NCBI RefSeq assembly: GCF_001602625.1
Contig: NZ_LECR01000040.1
Location: 57,438-67,178, forward strand
DNA length: 9,741 bases
Source: Sodalis-like endosymbiont of Proechinophthirus fluctus
GTDB taxonomy: Bacteria; Pseudomonadota; Gammaproteobacteria; Enterobacterales; Enterobacteriaceae
Direction of reading: 5' to 3'
Within the stretch, counting starts at the first letter, position 1, and each line of letters starts with the position of its first letter. The notes below the pieces were generated by a model. The model ran no database searches, had not been told where the DNA came from, and saw only the letters and a list, made by a program, of their open reading frames with translations. Positions 1 to 7,461 of the stretch are shown here, in pieces. The position numbers and the translations under genes are program-made.

Positions 1-1241
1 GGGCGCGTCAGGCGGAATACCTGCCTTTTCGCGACGACGACGGCACTACGATTGATCAGGGCATTGCTCTGTTCTTCCCTGGCCCTCATTCCTTTACCGG
101 CGAAGATGTCCTGGAACTTCAGGGGCATGGCGGCCCGGTCATCTTGGATCTGTTGCTAAAACGTATCGTATCGCTGCCCGGCGTGCGCATTGCCCGCCCC
201 GGCGAGTTTTCCGAGCGCGCCTTTCTCAATGACAAAATGGACCTCGCTCAGGCAGAAGCTATTGCTGACCTCATTGAGGCTAGCTCAGAACAGGCTGCTC
301 GTTCAGCGATCAACTCACTACAGGGCGCGTTTTCCGAGCGAATTCATGAATTATTAGAAGCGCTCACTAAATTACGCATTTATGTCGAAGCGGCTATCGA
401 CTTTCCCGATGAAGAAATTGACTTCCTCTCCGACAGTAAAATTGAAGCCAGCCTGAACGACATCATTGCTAGCCTTGATATGGTTCGCATCGAGGCGCGC
501 CAAGGTAGCCTGCTGCGCGAAGGCATGAAAGTTGTGATTGCCGGTAAGCCGAACACTGGTAAATCCAGCCTGCTGAACGCGCTTGCGGGACGCGAGGCCG
601 CCATCGTCACCGCCATCGCAGGCACGACACGCGACGTGCTGCGTGAATATATCCACCTGGACGGAATGCCGCTGCATATTATTGATACCGCCGGCCTGCG
701 CGACGCCGGCGACGAGGTGGAGCGGATCGGTATTGAGCACGCCTGGCGTGAAATCGAACAGGCCGACCATGTGCTGCTGATAGTGGACGGCGCCGCTACC
801 CCCCTTAACGACCCGGATATGCTTTGGCCAGCCTTCATCTCTCGTTTGCCGCCCGGCATGCCGGTTACGGTAGTGCGTAATAAAGCCGACCTCACCGGCG
901 AAAGCGTCGCTATTAGCGATGTAAGCGATTACTCACTTATTACCCTGTCCGCCCAGTCCGGTGCGGGTGTGGACCTGCTGCGTACTCATTTAAAACAGAG
1001 CATGGGCTTTACAGATAGCACCGAGGGGAGCTTTTCGGCCCGCCGACGCCATCTGGATGCACTGGAAACCACCTCTACGCATTTGCAGCAGGGAAAAGAA
1101 CAGTTAGTGATCGCTTTCTCTGGCGAGCTACTGGCAGAAGAGTTACGTCTGGCGCAACAGGCACTGAGTGAAATTACCGGTGAATTCAGCTCCGATGACC
1201 TGCTCAGCAGGATTTTTTCCAGTTTTTGTATTGGCAAATGA
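1..1241 (+). CDS. mnmE: MnmE (TrmE), tRNA modification GTPase, 5' end outside window
   Basis: MnmE works with MnmG to install the 5-carboxymethylaminomethyl group on the wobble uridine of certain tRNAs, using a tetrahydrofolate-bound one-carbon unit and GTP hydrolysis. The frame is already open at position 3 and continues unbroken to TGA at 1239-1241, giving 412 residues; enterobacterial MnmE has about 454, so some 42 N-terminal residues lie upstream. An internal TTG at 144 is not the start, because the upstream codons ([16 protein letters not shown]) are typical MnmE. All G-domain motifs are present: GKPNTGKSS (P-loop, about 537-566), AGTTRDV (G2), DTAGL (G3) and NKAD (G4). The C-terminus ends in FCIGK, which carries the conserved catalytic-region cysteine. 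It is the only gene here with no lesion, as expected for an essential-type translation gene kept while its neighbours decay. Confidence 0.98.
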   Translation, partial: ARQAEYLPFRDDDGTTIDQGIALFFPGPHSFTGEDVLELQGHGGPVILDLLLKRIVSLPGVRIARPGEFSERAFLNDKMDLAQAEAIADLIEASSEQAARSAINSLQGAFSERIHELLEALTKLRIYVEAAIDFPDEEIDFLSDSKIEASLNDIIASLDMVRIEARQGSLLREGMKVVIAGKPNTGKSSLLNALAGREAAIVTAIAGTTRDVLREYIHLDGMPLHIIDTAGLRDAGDEVERIGIEHAWREIEQADHVLLIVDGAATPLNDPDMLWPAFISRLPPGMPVTVVRNKADLTGESVAISDVSDYSLITLSAQSGAGVDLLRTHLKQSMGFTDSTEGSFSARRRHLDALETTSTHLQQGKEQLVIAFSGELLAEELRLAQQALSEITGEFSSDDLLSRIFSSFCIGK

Positions 1242-1654
1242 ATCTGGATTTGTAGTGTCCTCCCTTATTTCTCTCAAACTATATAGCTAACGGTTGCTTG
1301 TGCTAGCCCCAACCGCGATATCCAAGCGCCTCACTATGACGCTGAAAGGCATCATACCCACCCGTGGTACCTCAGTAGCCTGTATAACTGCTCATCTGGC
1401 TTGAAATGCTGCTGCACAGCTGCAAACGCCCCATTTTGGCACCGGCGCGACGGGGAATATGAAAAAGATTTCGACTATAAGAGTCGTACTAGTCGAGTGA
1501 AATACAACTTGCTATCCGGCTCTATGGTGGGGAGTGGTTAAGGTACAATGTTCAATTCTGTGAGGTGGTTAGCTTTCGCCGGCTCTGGCGATTGCGAAAC
1601 CAACGTGAAAGCAACAAGGTACCCTTTAATCGATTCAATGCAAAAAGATACCCT
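1242..1654. other. Gap after mnmE with no identifiable gene
   Basis: About 410 bases follow the mnmE stop without a gene I recognise on either strand. One forward frame around 1420-1530 reads as a hydrophilic stretch (GEYEKDFDYKSRTSR) that might be a fragment of a dead gene, but I cannot assign it to a family. Two inverted repeats stand out. TCGACTA at 1471-1477 pairs with TAGTCGA at 1490-1496, and TTTCGC at 1574-1579 pairs with GCGAAA at 1594-1599. Either could be an old operator for the regulator gene downstream. I see no terminator with a T-tract after mnmE and no convincing sigma70 promoter. Confidence 0.5.
1471..1496. repeat. 7-bp inverted repeat with 12-bp spacer
   Basis: TCGACTA at 1471-1477 is perfectly inverted as TAGTCGA at 1490-1496. 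It lies about 160 bases upstream of the regulator relic. It could be a remnant operator or hairpin, but a 7-bp arm with a 12-bp spacer can also arise by chance. Confidence 0.3.
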
Positions 1655-3388
1655 ATGGCCGCGAAAGACGATCTTTACCGACAATTAAGCCGTACTATCA
1701 CCATAAAAGCGAAGGGTTTACCACGCAGAGGACTGCGAACGTTTTACCTCTTTGCTAGCCGCAGCATAATAAGCCTTTATCTCACGACGAGGACTTTTTT
1801 GCAGAAGGAAAATACCGCCCGGTCCATTTCTGGCTTAGAGAACCAACGCTGACGGCGACGCCCCAGAAGCCTGAAAAAGGTGTGTTTCAGGTCTTAATCG
1901 GTGGCTACCTGGAATCTGAAAGGCATTGTGGGATTGTGCCTGGCCGCGGTCAATTACTCAGTGGATGTTTGCCAATCCTAGTCACCGGCGCCAGCGGCGT
2001 GGGAGTAAAGCTATCTCGCTACCTTGTTGCACCGCTAGGCCGATGAAAACAGCGTGAGCCCCGCGCAGAGCGGAGCTGGTTGAGCTTAATTGTGCCGATT
2101 ACGCCAATAAACCCGGAATATTGTCCAGAGTACGCTATTCAGTTATGTGAAGGGGCCTTTACCGGCACGGATTTAAAGATAAAATCGTTCTGCTAGATGA
2201 AGCTTACGGGCTTTTTCTTCCTGGACGAAGTCCACTATCTCTCATCTCTCCGTCGAAAACCAGGAAAACTCTTTCTGTTTATGGATAAAGACTACTTTTA
2301 TCTCTTGGGTGATAAATGCTGACCCTGTCACGCCTGCGTACGTTTTCTTTTCGTAACCATAGAAAATAGTAACTATGTGTTGCTGAAGACTTTCCGCCGC
2401 CTTATTCCTATCATAGTCGAATTATCCTCATCCAAATCACGCCTTTTTAGTGAGGAACTGACACTGATATCTGCCTTATTCAAGCTTAAGTGCAGAGCTT
2501 CAAACAAGAAATTTTCGTTCCCACAGAATTGATTCGCCATTTGATTATTTCCCCCGTCTGGGGAAATATCGGTGAATTCAAAAACTACATTAAAGTCTTG
2601 TGCGCTTCCACTTTTACTCAGGGACAAAAGAACTGCATTCGTCTTATTGGTAATCCTTTTTACGCAGTGACGGAATACATTCCCTATCTTACTTGTTTGC
2701 TAGCTAATGAAACTGTTTCGCTGCTGCAGAGACACTTACCCAAGACGCCGGATTCCCCTGTTGCATCTGTTACTGAGCGCTATTTTTTCACTAGGTCTAG
2801 CAGGAGCCGATTATACAAGACACTACGTGGCTAACGGGCTCACTACTGCCCCAGCATCGCGGGAATGGCAAATAATTTTCCTGGGATTTTTATCTCAGGG
2901 CATTTTATATTCCTCTATCCCTCGATACTCGAAAGATTATCAGCCATCTCACCACCTGGATTGACGGGATTAAAATGCAAGCCACGATAGTCATATTAGT
3001 GGATACAGGGTCGTTCGAGGATATCAGAAATTAAACTGTACATCCATATCGATCTGATGGTAGTGAATAATGTCATAACCGCGATAACTCTATATTGCGA
3101 AGAAAATCCAGCAGCGGCTGTTGATAAAATAGATTGTCGACGATATTAATAGCGCTTTGGAAATTTAGGAGCGCTATTATTCTAGTAACGACTGATGACC
3201 ACGATGTCTTAAATCATTGTGAAGACAGCGAGCTGACCGATCAGCATCGTAATTTTATTACTATTACCCCAGAAGGCTTTACCCCAGAAGGCTTTAGTCC
3301 GATTATTGCCAAATACTGCTTTGCCATGAACACCACAGAATTTTTGATGATTTATGAGATAATGGAGCCATGGGTCACTGTTGACTAG
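1655..3388 (+). pseudogene. Broken LevR/DgaR-family sigma54-dependent transcriptional activator with PTS domains
   Basis: Members of this family bind DNA through an N-terminal helix-turn-helix, activate sigma54 RNA polymerase through an AAA+ domain, and sense sugar through C-terminal PRD and PTS EIIA/EIIB-like domains. Remnants in order: KDDLYRQLS (from 1655) and SRSIISLYL (HTH); RPVHFW; LPILVTGASGVG (1969-2004, Walker A with the usual GKS destroyed); NCADYAN (2091 on); GAFTGTD (2152-2172, the sigma54 contact loop GAFTGA); FFFLDEVH (Walker B, about 2212-2235); FMDKDYFYLLGD; LLKTFRR; SPVWGNIGEFKNYIKVL (about 2535-2600); and ILVDTGSFEDIR (2993-3028, end of an EIIA-like domain). The pieces lie in different frames, with stops at 2044, 2194 and elsewhere. 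A PRD-like tail may end at TAG 3386-3388. The locus spans ~578 codons against more than 850 usual, so parts of the C-terminal half are lost. It lies 33 bp upstream of the dehydrogenase and probably controlled the operon. The start is uncertain: ATG at 1638 or 1655. Confidence 0.85.
3266..3295 (+). repeat. Perfect 15-bp tandem duplication in the regulator relic
   Basis: The unit ACCCCAGAAGGCTTT occurs at 3266-3280 and again at 3281-3295 with no mismatch. It is in frame and repeats the residues TPEGF. The identity of the copies and the setting in a dead gene suggest recent slippage. Confidence 0.97.
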
Positions 3389-3421
3389 TCTTTTTTAGTA
3401 TTGAAAGTAAGGCGAGATAGT

Positions 3422-4110
3422 ATGCAGGTTTTTAGAGATTCTAAAATACTAACTATATTAGTGATAATAGAGATAAATAAACCTGTCACACCTTTTATAT
3501 TATCTCTCTCACAAATTGGCTTGTTGACGACTTGTATCGCCAGTATCAGAGTGGATGGCCTTGTGAATAACACAAGGGTAAACCATGCCTGGCTGTTGGT
3601 CGACTATTATAGCTAAATACTGCAATACGAGTTAAGCGACGACAATTTTAATTTTATGGTAAGGATGAATCAAAATGGGCCTTTTATTTTTACTCAATAA
3701 GTTGCCTAGATCATGATCCGCCAAAAATAAGGCGCAGTGGTGAACATTCTCTCTGAGGACGGCATTGAAGGATAAAAAGGACATATTTTTCATTTCTCTA
3801 CCAAATCCGACGTGCATGATTTTACTCTATCCTGGGCGAAGGAGATAGGTGCGTTCGTTATTCTGATAGTAGGTGTTGCGGACGGCATCAATGAGCTAAT
3901 GTCTGTCGGGATGACAAGTACTATAAAGCGATGGACTACACACGTAGTATGAAGATGACAAATATTTATGAAGATTATAGCCAGAGAATTACTCTCGGAC
4001 GTCAGGGAAAGCTGAATGAAATTACTAATTTGGTATCCTGGCTGTTATCCGATAAGTCAATCTATATCATAGGCACTGCTGTAAATATTACATGAGGAAA
4101 ATTTTGCTAA
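3422..4110 (+). pseudogene. Broken short-chain dehydrogenase, sorbitol-6-phosphate 2-dehydrogenase type
   Basis: This SDR family reversibly oxidises sugar-alcohol phosphates with NAD(P). The start ATG at 3422 has a good ribosome binding site, AAGGCGAG at 3409-3416. Recognisable pieces in order: MQVFRDSK; NWLVDDLYRQYQ; VDGLVNNTRVNH (normally NNAG); YELSDDNFNFMV; QNGPFIFTQ; VVNILSEDGIEG; FSTKSDVHDFTLSWAKEIG; GVADGIN; DYTRS; and ITLGRQGK with NLVSWLLSDKS near the end. In the YxxxK active site, His stands where the catalytic Tyr belongs (HFSTK). Internal stops are frequent, and a TGA at 4093 interrupts the frame before the likely original TAA at 4108-4110. Only about 46 codons precede the NNAG site instead of about 90, and no glycine-rich cofactor loop is visible, so the Rossmann N-terminus is largely deleted. 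Its place ahead of a mannose-family PTS is like sorD in Klebsiella. The exact substrate is inferred, not shown. Confidence 0.86.
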
Positions 4111-4137
4111 TCATTTTCATTTCTAGCAGGAAATTTT

Positions 4138-4549
4138 ATGTATAAATTAAACGTAGTTTCCTGGTTGTTCGTCATTTCACACGGTTGTTTTAGAAACGAA
4201 TTAGTTAATTTCTGAGAAATAATCCTTGGTAAGATAGAAAATATTTATTTAATTAATTCCGGGTATTAAACCTGAGCAGCTTATGGAAGAAATGGGCGAA
4301 ATGTTAAAACTGGCCCCACGCACAGTATCATTTTTACCGATATTTATACCAGAATGCAGTCAAACGTCGCGGCAGTGTTCGCCAAACGAAAATATTTTCC
4401 AGTAATTTACGGCACGCATTTACCCATGCTGATTGAATCCGAGAGGCATCATAGTGAACTGATTTCAGAGCAACTCGTTAATTTAATTATTAAAGTTGGT
4501 AGTGAAAGTATCAAAAACGTGATATCTATAGCCAACGAGAACACCTATA
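4138..4549 (+). pseudogene. Broken mannose-family PTS EIIA subunit
   Basis: EIIA of mannose-type permeases takes phosphate from HPr on a histidine near the N-terminus and passes it to EIIB in the cytoplasm. ATG 4138 follows a weak AGCAGGAAA site. The first codons give MYKLNVVS, then VISHG, whose His (4180-4182) corresponds to the phosphorylated histidine. The next pieces are ELVNF then a stop, EIILGKIENIYLIN, EQLMEEMGEMLK, YGTHLPMLIESE and LVNLIIKVGSESIKNV, all typical of the fold. A TGA interrupts the N-terminal part, at least two frameshifts separate the pieces, and the last piece reads on from about 4354. The region matches the usual 135-150 codons, so little has been lost in bulk. The 3' end is taken where EIIB begins; the current frame runs on to 4653. 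Confidence 0.88.
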
Positions 4550-5027
4550 AATACTATAGAACTAGTACAGGTCTATTTTCACCTCATTCATGGGCAGGTA
4601 ATTACAAACTGGCGAAACATTATCTCCGAGACCATGATTATTATCATGGATGAAAAATTATCCAAAGACCCATTTTTTGCCGATATCTGCGTGATGACAT
4701 CCCTACTAGACGTCGATATTAATATCATGGCAAAAGAACAATTTATTAACACCTCCCAAGAGGGATACTTCAGTACTAATAAAAGAAACGTACTAGTGTT
4801 ATTTAAATCTATAGATAACGTAAGGCATTTGATAGTAAAGGTTATTTTATTTAAAAAAGTTCAGGTTGGTGGACTCAGTGGCGGTGTCAATCATTGCAGA
4901 ATGTTGAAAGAAATATCTATTGATAATCAGGATTTACAGGATATATAATTTATTCATTCCCAGGGAAATGCTATTTATTTTCATGGCACCCTAGAGGAAG
5001 TAAAATTAACGTTGGATAAAAACATAA
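4547..5027 (+). pseudogene. Lightly damaged mannose/sorbose-family PTS EIIB subunit
   Basis: EIIB carries the phosphate on a histidine and hands it to the sugar as it passes through EIIC/EIID. One frame stays open from 4547 to TAA at 4946-4948. It contains LIHGQV, with the phospho-His codon at 4589-4591 (residue 15, the position normal for this family), then NWRNIISETMIIIMDEKLS, DPFFADICVM, VDINIM, VLVLFKSIDNVR, KVQVGGLSGG and EISIDNQDLQDI. The same frame continues after the stop with FIHSQGNAIYFHGTLEEVK and LDKNIT, so TAA 4946 is a nonsense codon that cuts off about 25 residues. No ATG fits the expected start, and ATA at 4547 stands where it should be. It is the least decayed gene of the operon but has probably lost both its start and its C-terminus. 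The true 3' end is approximate. Confidence 0.9.
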
Positions 5028-5046
5028 CGCGTCTGGAGGGCCGAAT

Positions 5047-5602
5047 ATGTTCAAAGTCGCGATTTTTACCTGGCTCTAGTACTGTATTTGTAAAACTGAC
5101 GTTGACTATGCCATTACCTACGGCATCCGCTAAATATTATTCTCCTCAGCACTGATTGACTTGATAATAGGCGATGTCACGCAGGCGGTTATCATTAGTG
5201 CGGCCATTCAGATCTTGTATATCGGTCTGGTGGTGGTAGACTCCAACTTGCCCGACGATGATTGTCTAGCCGGACTTATCGCCATACCGCTCGCCTTGAA
5301 CACCGGATTTTCGCCGACGCTGACCATTTCCATCGCAATACCAGTCGGGGTGTAATGGGTATATTTCTTGATCAATTCAGAAAAACCGTCAACGCCGTTT
5401 TCGTGCACATGGAGGATGGATAAGTAAGCCGAAGAAGGCAATTTACGCCAGATAAAATTATGCGCTATCGTTGGCTGACCGTACTGAGCTTCTTTAATTC
5501 GTTTCCCTGTGCCCTTCCTAGCTAATCTTTACGGCAAAGACAGTACCAATATAAAAAGGTTTTACGCTGTCGTCAGAGAGATTTACCCTGCCATGAACAC
5601 GA
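5047..5602 (+). pseudogene. Broken and C-terminally deleted mannose/sorbose-family PTS EIIC subunit
   Basis: EIIC is an integral membrane subunit that forms the sugar channel with EIID. ATG 5047 follows a strong GGAGGG at 5035-5040. The frame gives MFKVAIFTWL then TAG at 5077 and TAA at 5131, and continues with SSALIDLIIGDVTQAVI, IQILYIGLVVV, SNLPDDDCLAGLIAIPLA and FSPTLTISIAIPVGV. These are the family's membrane segments and the conserved NLPxDE-like loop. After TAA 5353-5355 it goes on in another frame as FLDQFRKTVNAVFVHM, then AEEGNLRQIKL, RFPV, LANLYGKDST and AMNT. AMNT corresponds to the conserved AMN-GG region near residue 180 of about 260. The last 70-80 residues are missing and the sequence passes directly into a DhaL-like stretch, so a deletion junction lies close to 5600. 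Confidence 0.9.
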
Positions 5603-6112
5603 GTGATACCTTTTTAATTATCATACAGATATTGACAGGAGAAATCGACGGCCCAATGTTGCCTCTTTATAGCAGCTAGTTCAATGGGTTAACCTAGCCA
5701 GCGCCGAACAGGCGGATCTTGACCCTACCGCACTACAGGTGATGTTTGACACCGGCTTAACCGACCTTGCGCGTCTTAACGTTGGCGCAGACCACCGGCA
5801 ATAAAACACTGCTTGATTTACTAGTGTTGTCCGGTTGAGGTATTTAAAGATGCCATCGCGACGGGAGAGTAACTGGAAGTGCAGCGTTAAATCGCGATGA
5901 AAACTGCGGCTCAAACCAACCTCGACTCCACGCGCGCCATGCAGGCGCGCATCGGTCGGGCCAGTAGGCTGGGTGCACGTAGCATCGGTCATTCTGACGC
6001 GGGCGCAGACTCCTTTTTGTTGCTGCTTTCCGCCTTTGCGGACACGGTAATCTCATTCATCAATCAGGGGAAAATCATGCACAGGGAAAAATATGCAACG
6101 ACTATTAAATAA
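5603..6112 (+). pseudogene. dhaL: Broken, N-terminally deleted DhaL-like subunit of dihydroxyacetone-type kinase
   Basis: DhaL binds the nucleotide (ADP/ATP) and phosphorylates the ketose held by DhaK. Pieces that match the second half of the family: DGPMLPLYSS (normally GGxSGPLY), NLASAEQADLDPTALQVMF, GLTDLARL, TGNKTLLDLLV (normally GDKT-D), MKTAAQTNLDSTRAMQARIG and RASRLGARSIGHSDAGADS. The last piece is the highly conserved GRASYLGERSIGHxDPGA region. The first ~95 residues, with the metal-binding GDxDHG motif, are absent because the deletion that begins in EIIC removed them. There are several stops and frame changes before about 5890, after which one frame is clean to TAA 6110-6112. That reading overlaps the dhaK start by 20 bases, so the original stop was probably a little earlier. 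The 5' limit is an estimate. Confidence 0.85.
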
Positions 6113-6810
6113 TCCCGATTGCATGGTGGATGACATGCTAGACGGATTCTTACGCGTTCATCTTGCCAGCGCGCGCAGCGCGCCCACGACAATACCCACG
6201 TTATCGCACGCGTGACACAGCACTCCGATAAAGTTGGCCTTGTCACCGGCGGAGTCGGCAGTGGGCATGAGCCCGCCTTTCTTGGCTACCTCGGCGAAGG
6301 CATGCTCAACGCGGTCGCGTTTTCATCACCCACCGCAAATGCGTTTCTCGCAGCGATCCGCGCCGCCGACATGGTAACGGGTAGCCTGTCTGTTTGGCAA
6401 CAACTCTAAGGCCGGAGACAGCATGAATATCCAAATAGCAGTGAACATGGCTGAGGATGAGCTACGGCAGGCCAATATAGTGAAAGCCAGGGACGATATC
6501 ACATCGGAGCCGCCGCCGTAGGAAGCAGAAAAACGCCACGGTATCACCGGGAATTTTCGCCATAATGGTCTCCGGTCTTGATGTGAAGCCTCTTATGGAG
6601 AAATACCTGATAGTCTGGCTATCGTGGACGAATTAACCCGTCACGGCGCGCGGGTCTGACAGAGTTACGTCGTTAATTATATTTAACATCGCTGGGTATG
6701 AACGGCCTCTACCTCTCAACCTCACGCTACTGCTGCTCGACGACGAACTGCAACGCACCATAAAATTTCCAGGCCGCGCCGCTGGGGCTGGCTTCATTGT
6801 AAAGACATAA
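6093..6810 (+). pseudogene. dhaK: Broken DhaK-like substrate-binding kinase subunit with internal deletion
   Basis: DhaK binds a small ketose such as dihydroxyacetone covalently through a histidine and is phosphorylated by DhaL. ATG 6093 follows AGGG at about 6082-6085 and reads MQRLLNNPDCMVDDMLDGF. A frame change then leads to KVGLVTGGVGSGHEPAF (normally TGGGSGHEP, here one residue too long), LGYLGEGMLNAVAF and SSPTANAFLAAIRAAD. Later pieces are GDSMN (frame-shifted), DDITSEPPP, RHGITGNF, VSGLDVKPLMEKYLI and LTLLLLDDELQRTI before TAA 6808-6810. About 110 residues between the GITGN and VSGL segments are missing at about 6560-6570. That interval normally holds the covalent substrate-binding histidine. 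The total is 718 bp against about 1,000 bp usual. The HPS gene starts 10 bp after the stop. Confidence 0.93.
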
Positions 6811-6820
6811 GGAATGAAAA

Positions 6821-7451
6821 ATGAAACTCCAATTGGTATCAGATGAATTACTGCTGGATGACGCGCTCACTCTGGTGGGGAAAACGTGCGTGAATATGTT
6901 GATATCATTGAAATAGGAACCTCATTTATCATTACGCGGGACATGGACGCCATGCGTCGTTTTCGCGAACGTTTCCCGGAAAAGGAGATCCTGACCGATG
7001 AGAAAATTATGGACGTAGACTATTTTGAAAGTCAGCTCGCGTTCAACGCGGGAGCAGATTATATTACGGCCCTGGGGGTTACCAATATTTTGACAGATAA
7101 AACCTGCCTGCGCGCGGCGCAGGAAAGCAGTAAATAATTAGTGATCGACATAATTTGCGTGAAAAATTTACCCAGCTGAATCGCCGAGCGGGGAAGCCCG
7201 CTGGAATCAAAAGCCTAGTGGTGCATACTGGCTCCGACCAGCAGGGCGCAGCGCGCCAACCCATCAAAGATCCCAAGGTAATGAAAAGGCACCGCCAGGC
7301 ACTCCATTATTTCCGTAGCGGGGGCGGCGTCAACAGGTGAACTATCCATCAATATGTCGAATAGCAGCCGGATGTCATTATCGTTGTTTCGGCCATTACT
7401 AAAGCCGCTGACCCGGTGCTGGAGGCTCGCCTTATCAAAACGGTGATGTAA
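6821..7451 (+). pseudogene. hxlA: Broken 3-hexulose-6-phosphate synthase (OMP decarboxylase superfamily)
   Basis: HPS joins formaldehyde to ribulose 5-phosphate to make hexulose 6-phosphate, or runs in reverse. ATG 6821 follows AAGGAAT and reads MKLQLVSDELLLDDALTLVGK. A two-base shift at about 6884 moves the frame, which continues VREYVDIIEIGTSFII, RRFRERFPEKEILTDEKIMD and AGADYITALGVTNILTDK. The DxKxxD active-site motif is intact in DEKIMD. TAA at 7135-7137 is an in-frame nonsense codon followed by LVIDIICVKNLPS and a TGA. After further shifts come KSLVVHTGSDQQGAA, GGVNR (phosphate-binding loop), TIHQYVE, QPDVIIVVSAITKAADP and the original TAA at 7449-7451. The span equals the usual ~210 codons, so damage is by point lesions only. 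Homologous 3-keto-L-gulonate-6-phosphate decarboxylases share the fold, but the HPI gene next door favours HPS. Confidence 0.92.
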
Positions 7452-7461
7452 GGAGCCACTC

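Noticed and set aside
372..895. Long minus-strand open frames inside mnmE
   Set aside because: They lie antisense to intact mnmE and match no family; they are shadows of its codon usage.
1435..1452. TTGGCAC at about 1435 as the -24 element of a sigma54 promoter
   Set aside because: The -12 position reads CGAC in place of TTGC, so the second half of the signature is missing.
1565..1852. 95-codon open frame as a separate small gene
   Set aside because: Its later half matches the N-terminus and helix-turn-helix of the LevR/DgaR regulator, and the first 30 codons match nothing; it is a chance frame over the regulator relic.
3369..3386. TGGGTCACTGTTGAC before the dehydrogenase as a sigma54 promoter
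   Set aside because: Both half-sites deviate from consensus and the spacing is one base short.
5681..5992. 103-codon minus-strand open frame
   Set aside because: The plus strand carries clear DhaL motifs across it, so it is a shadow.
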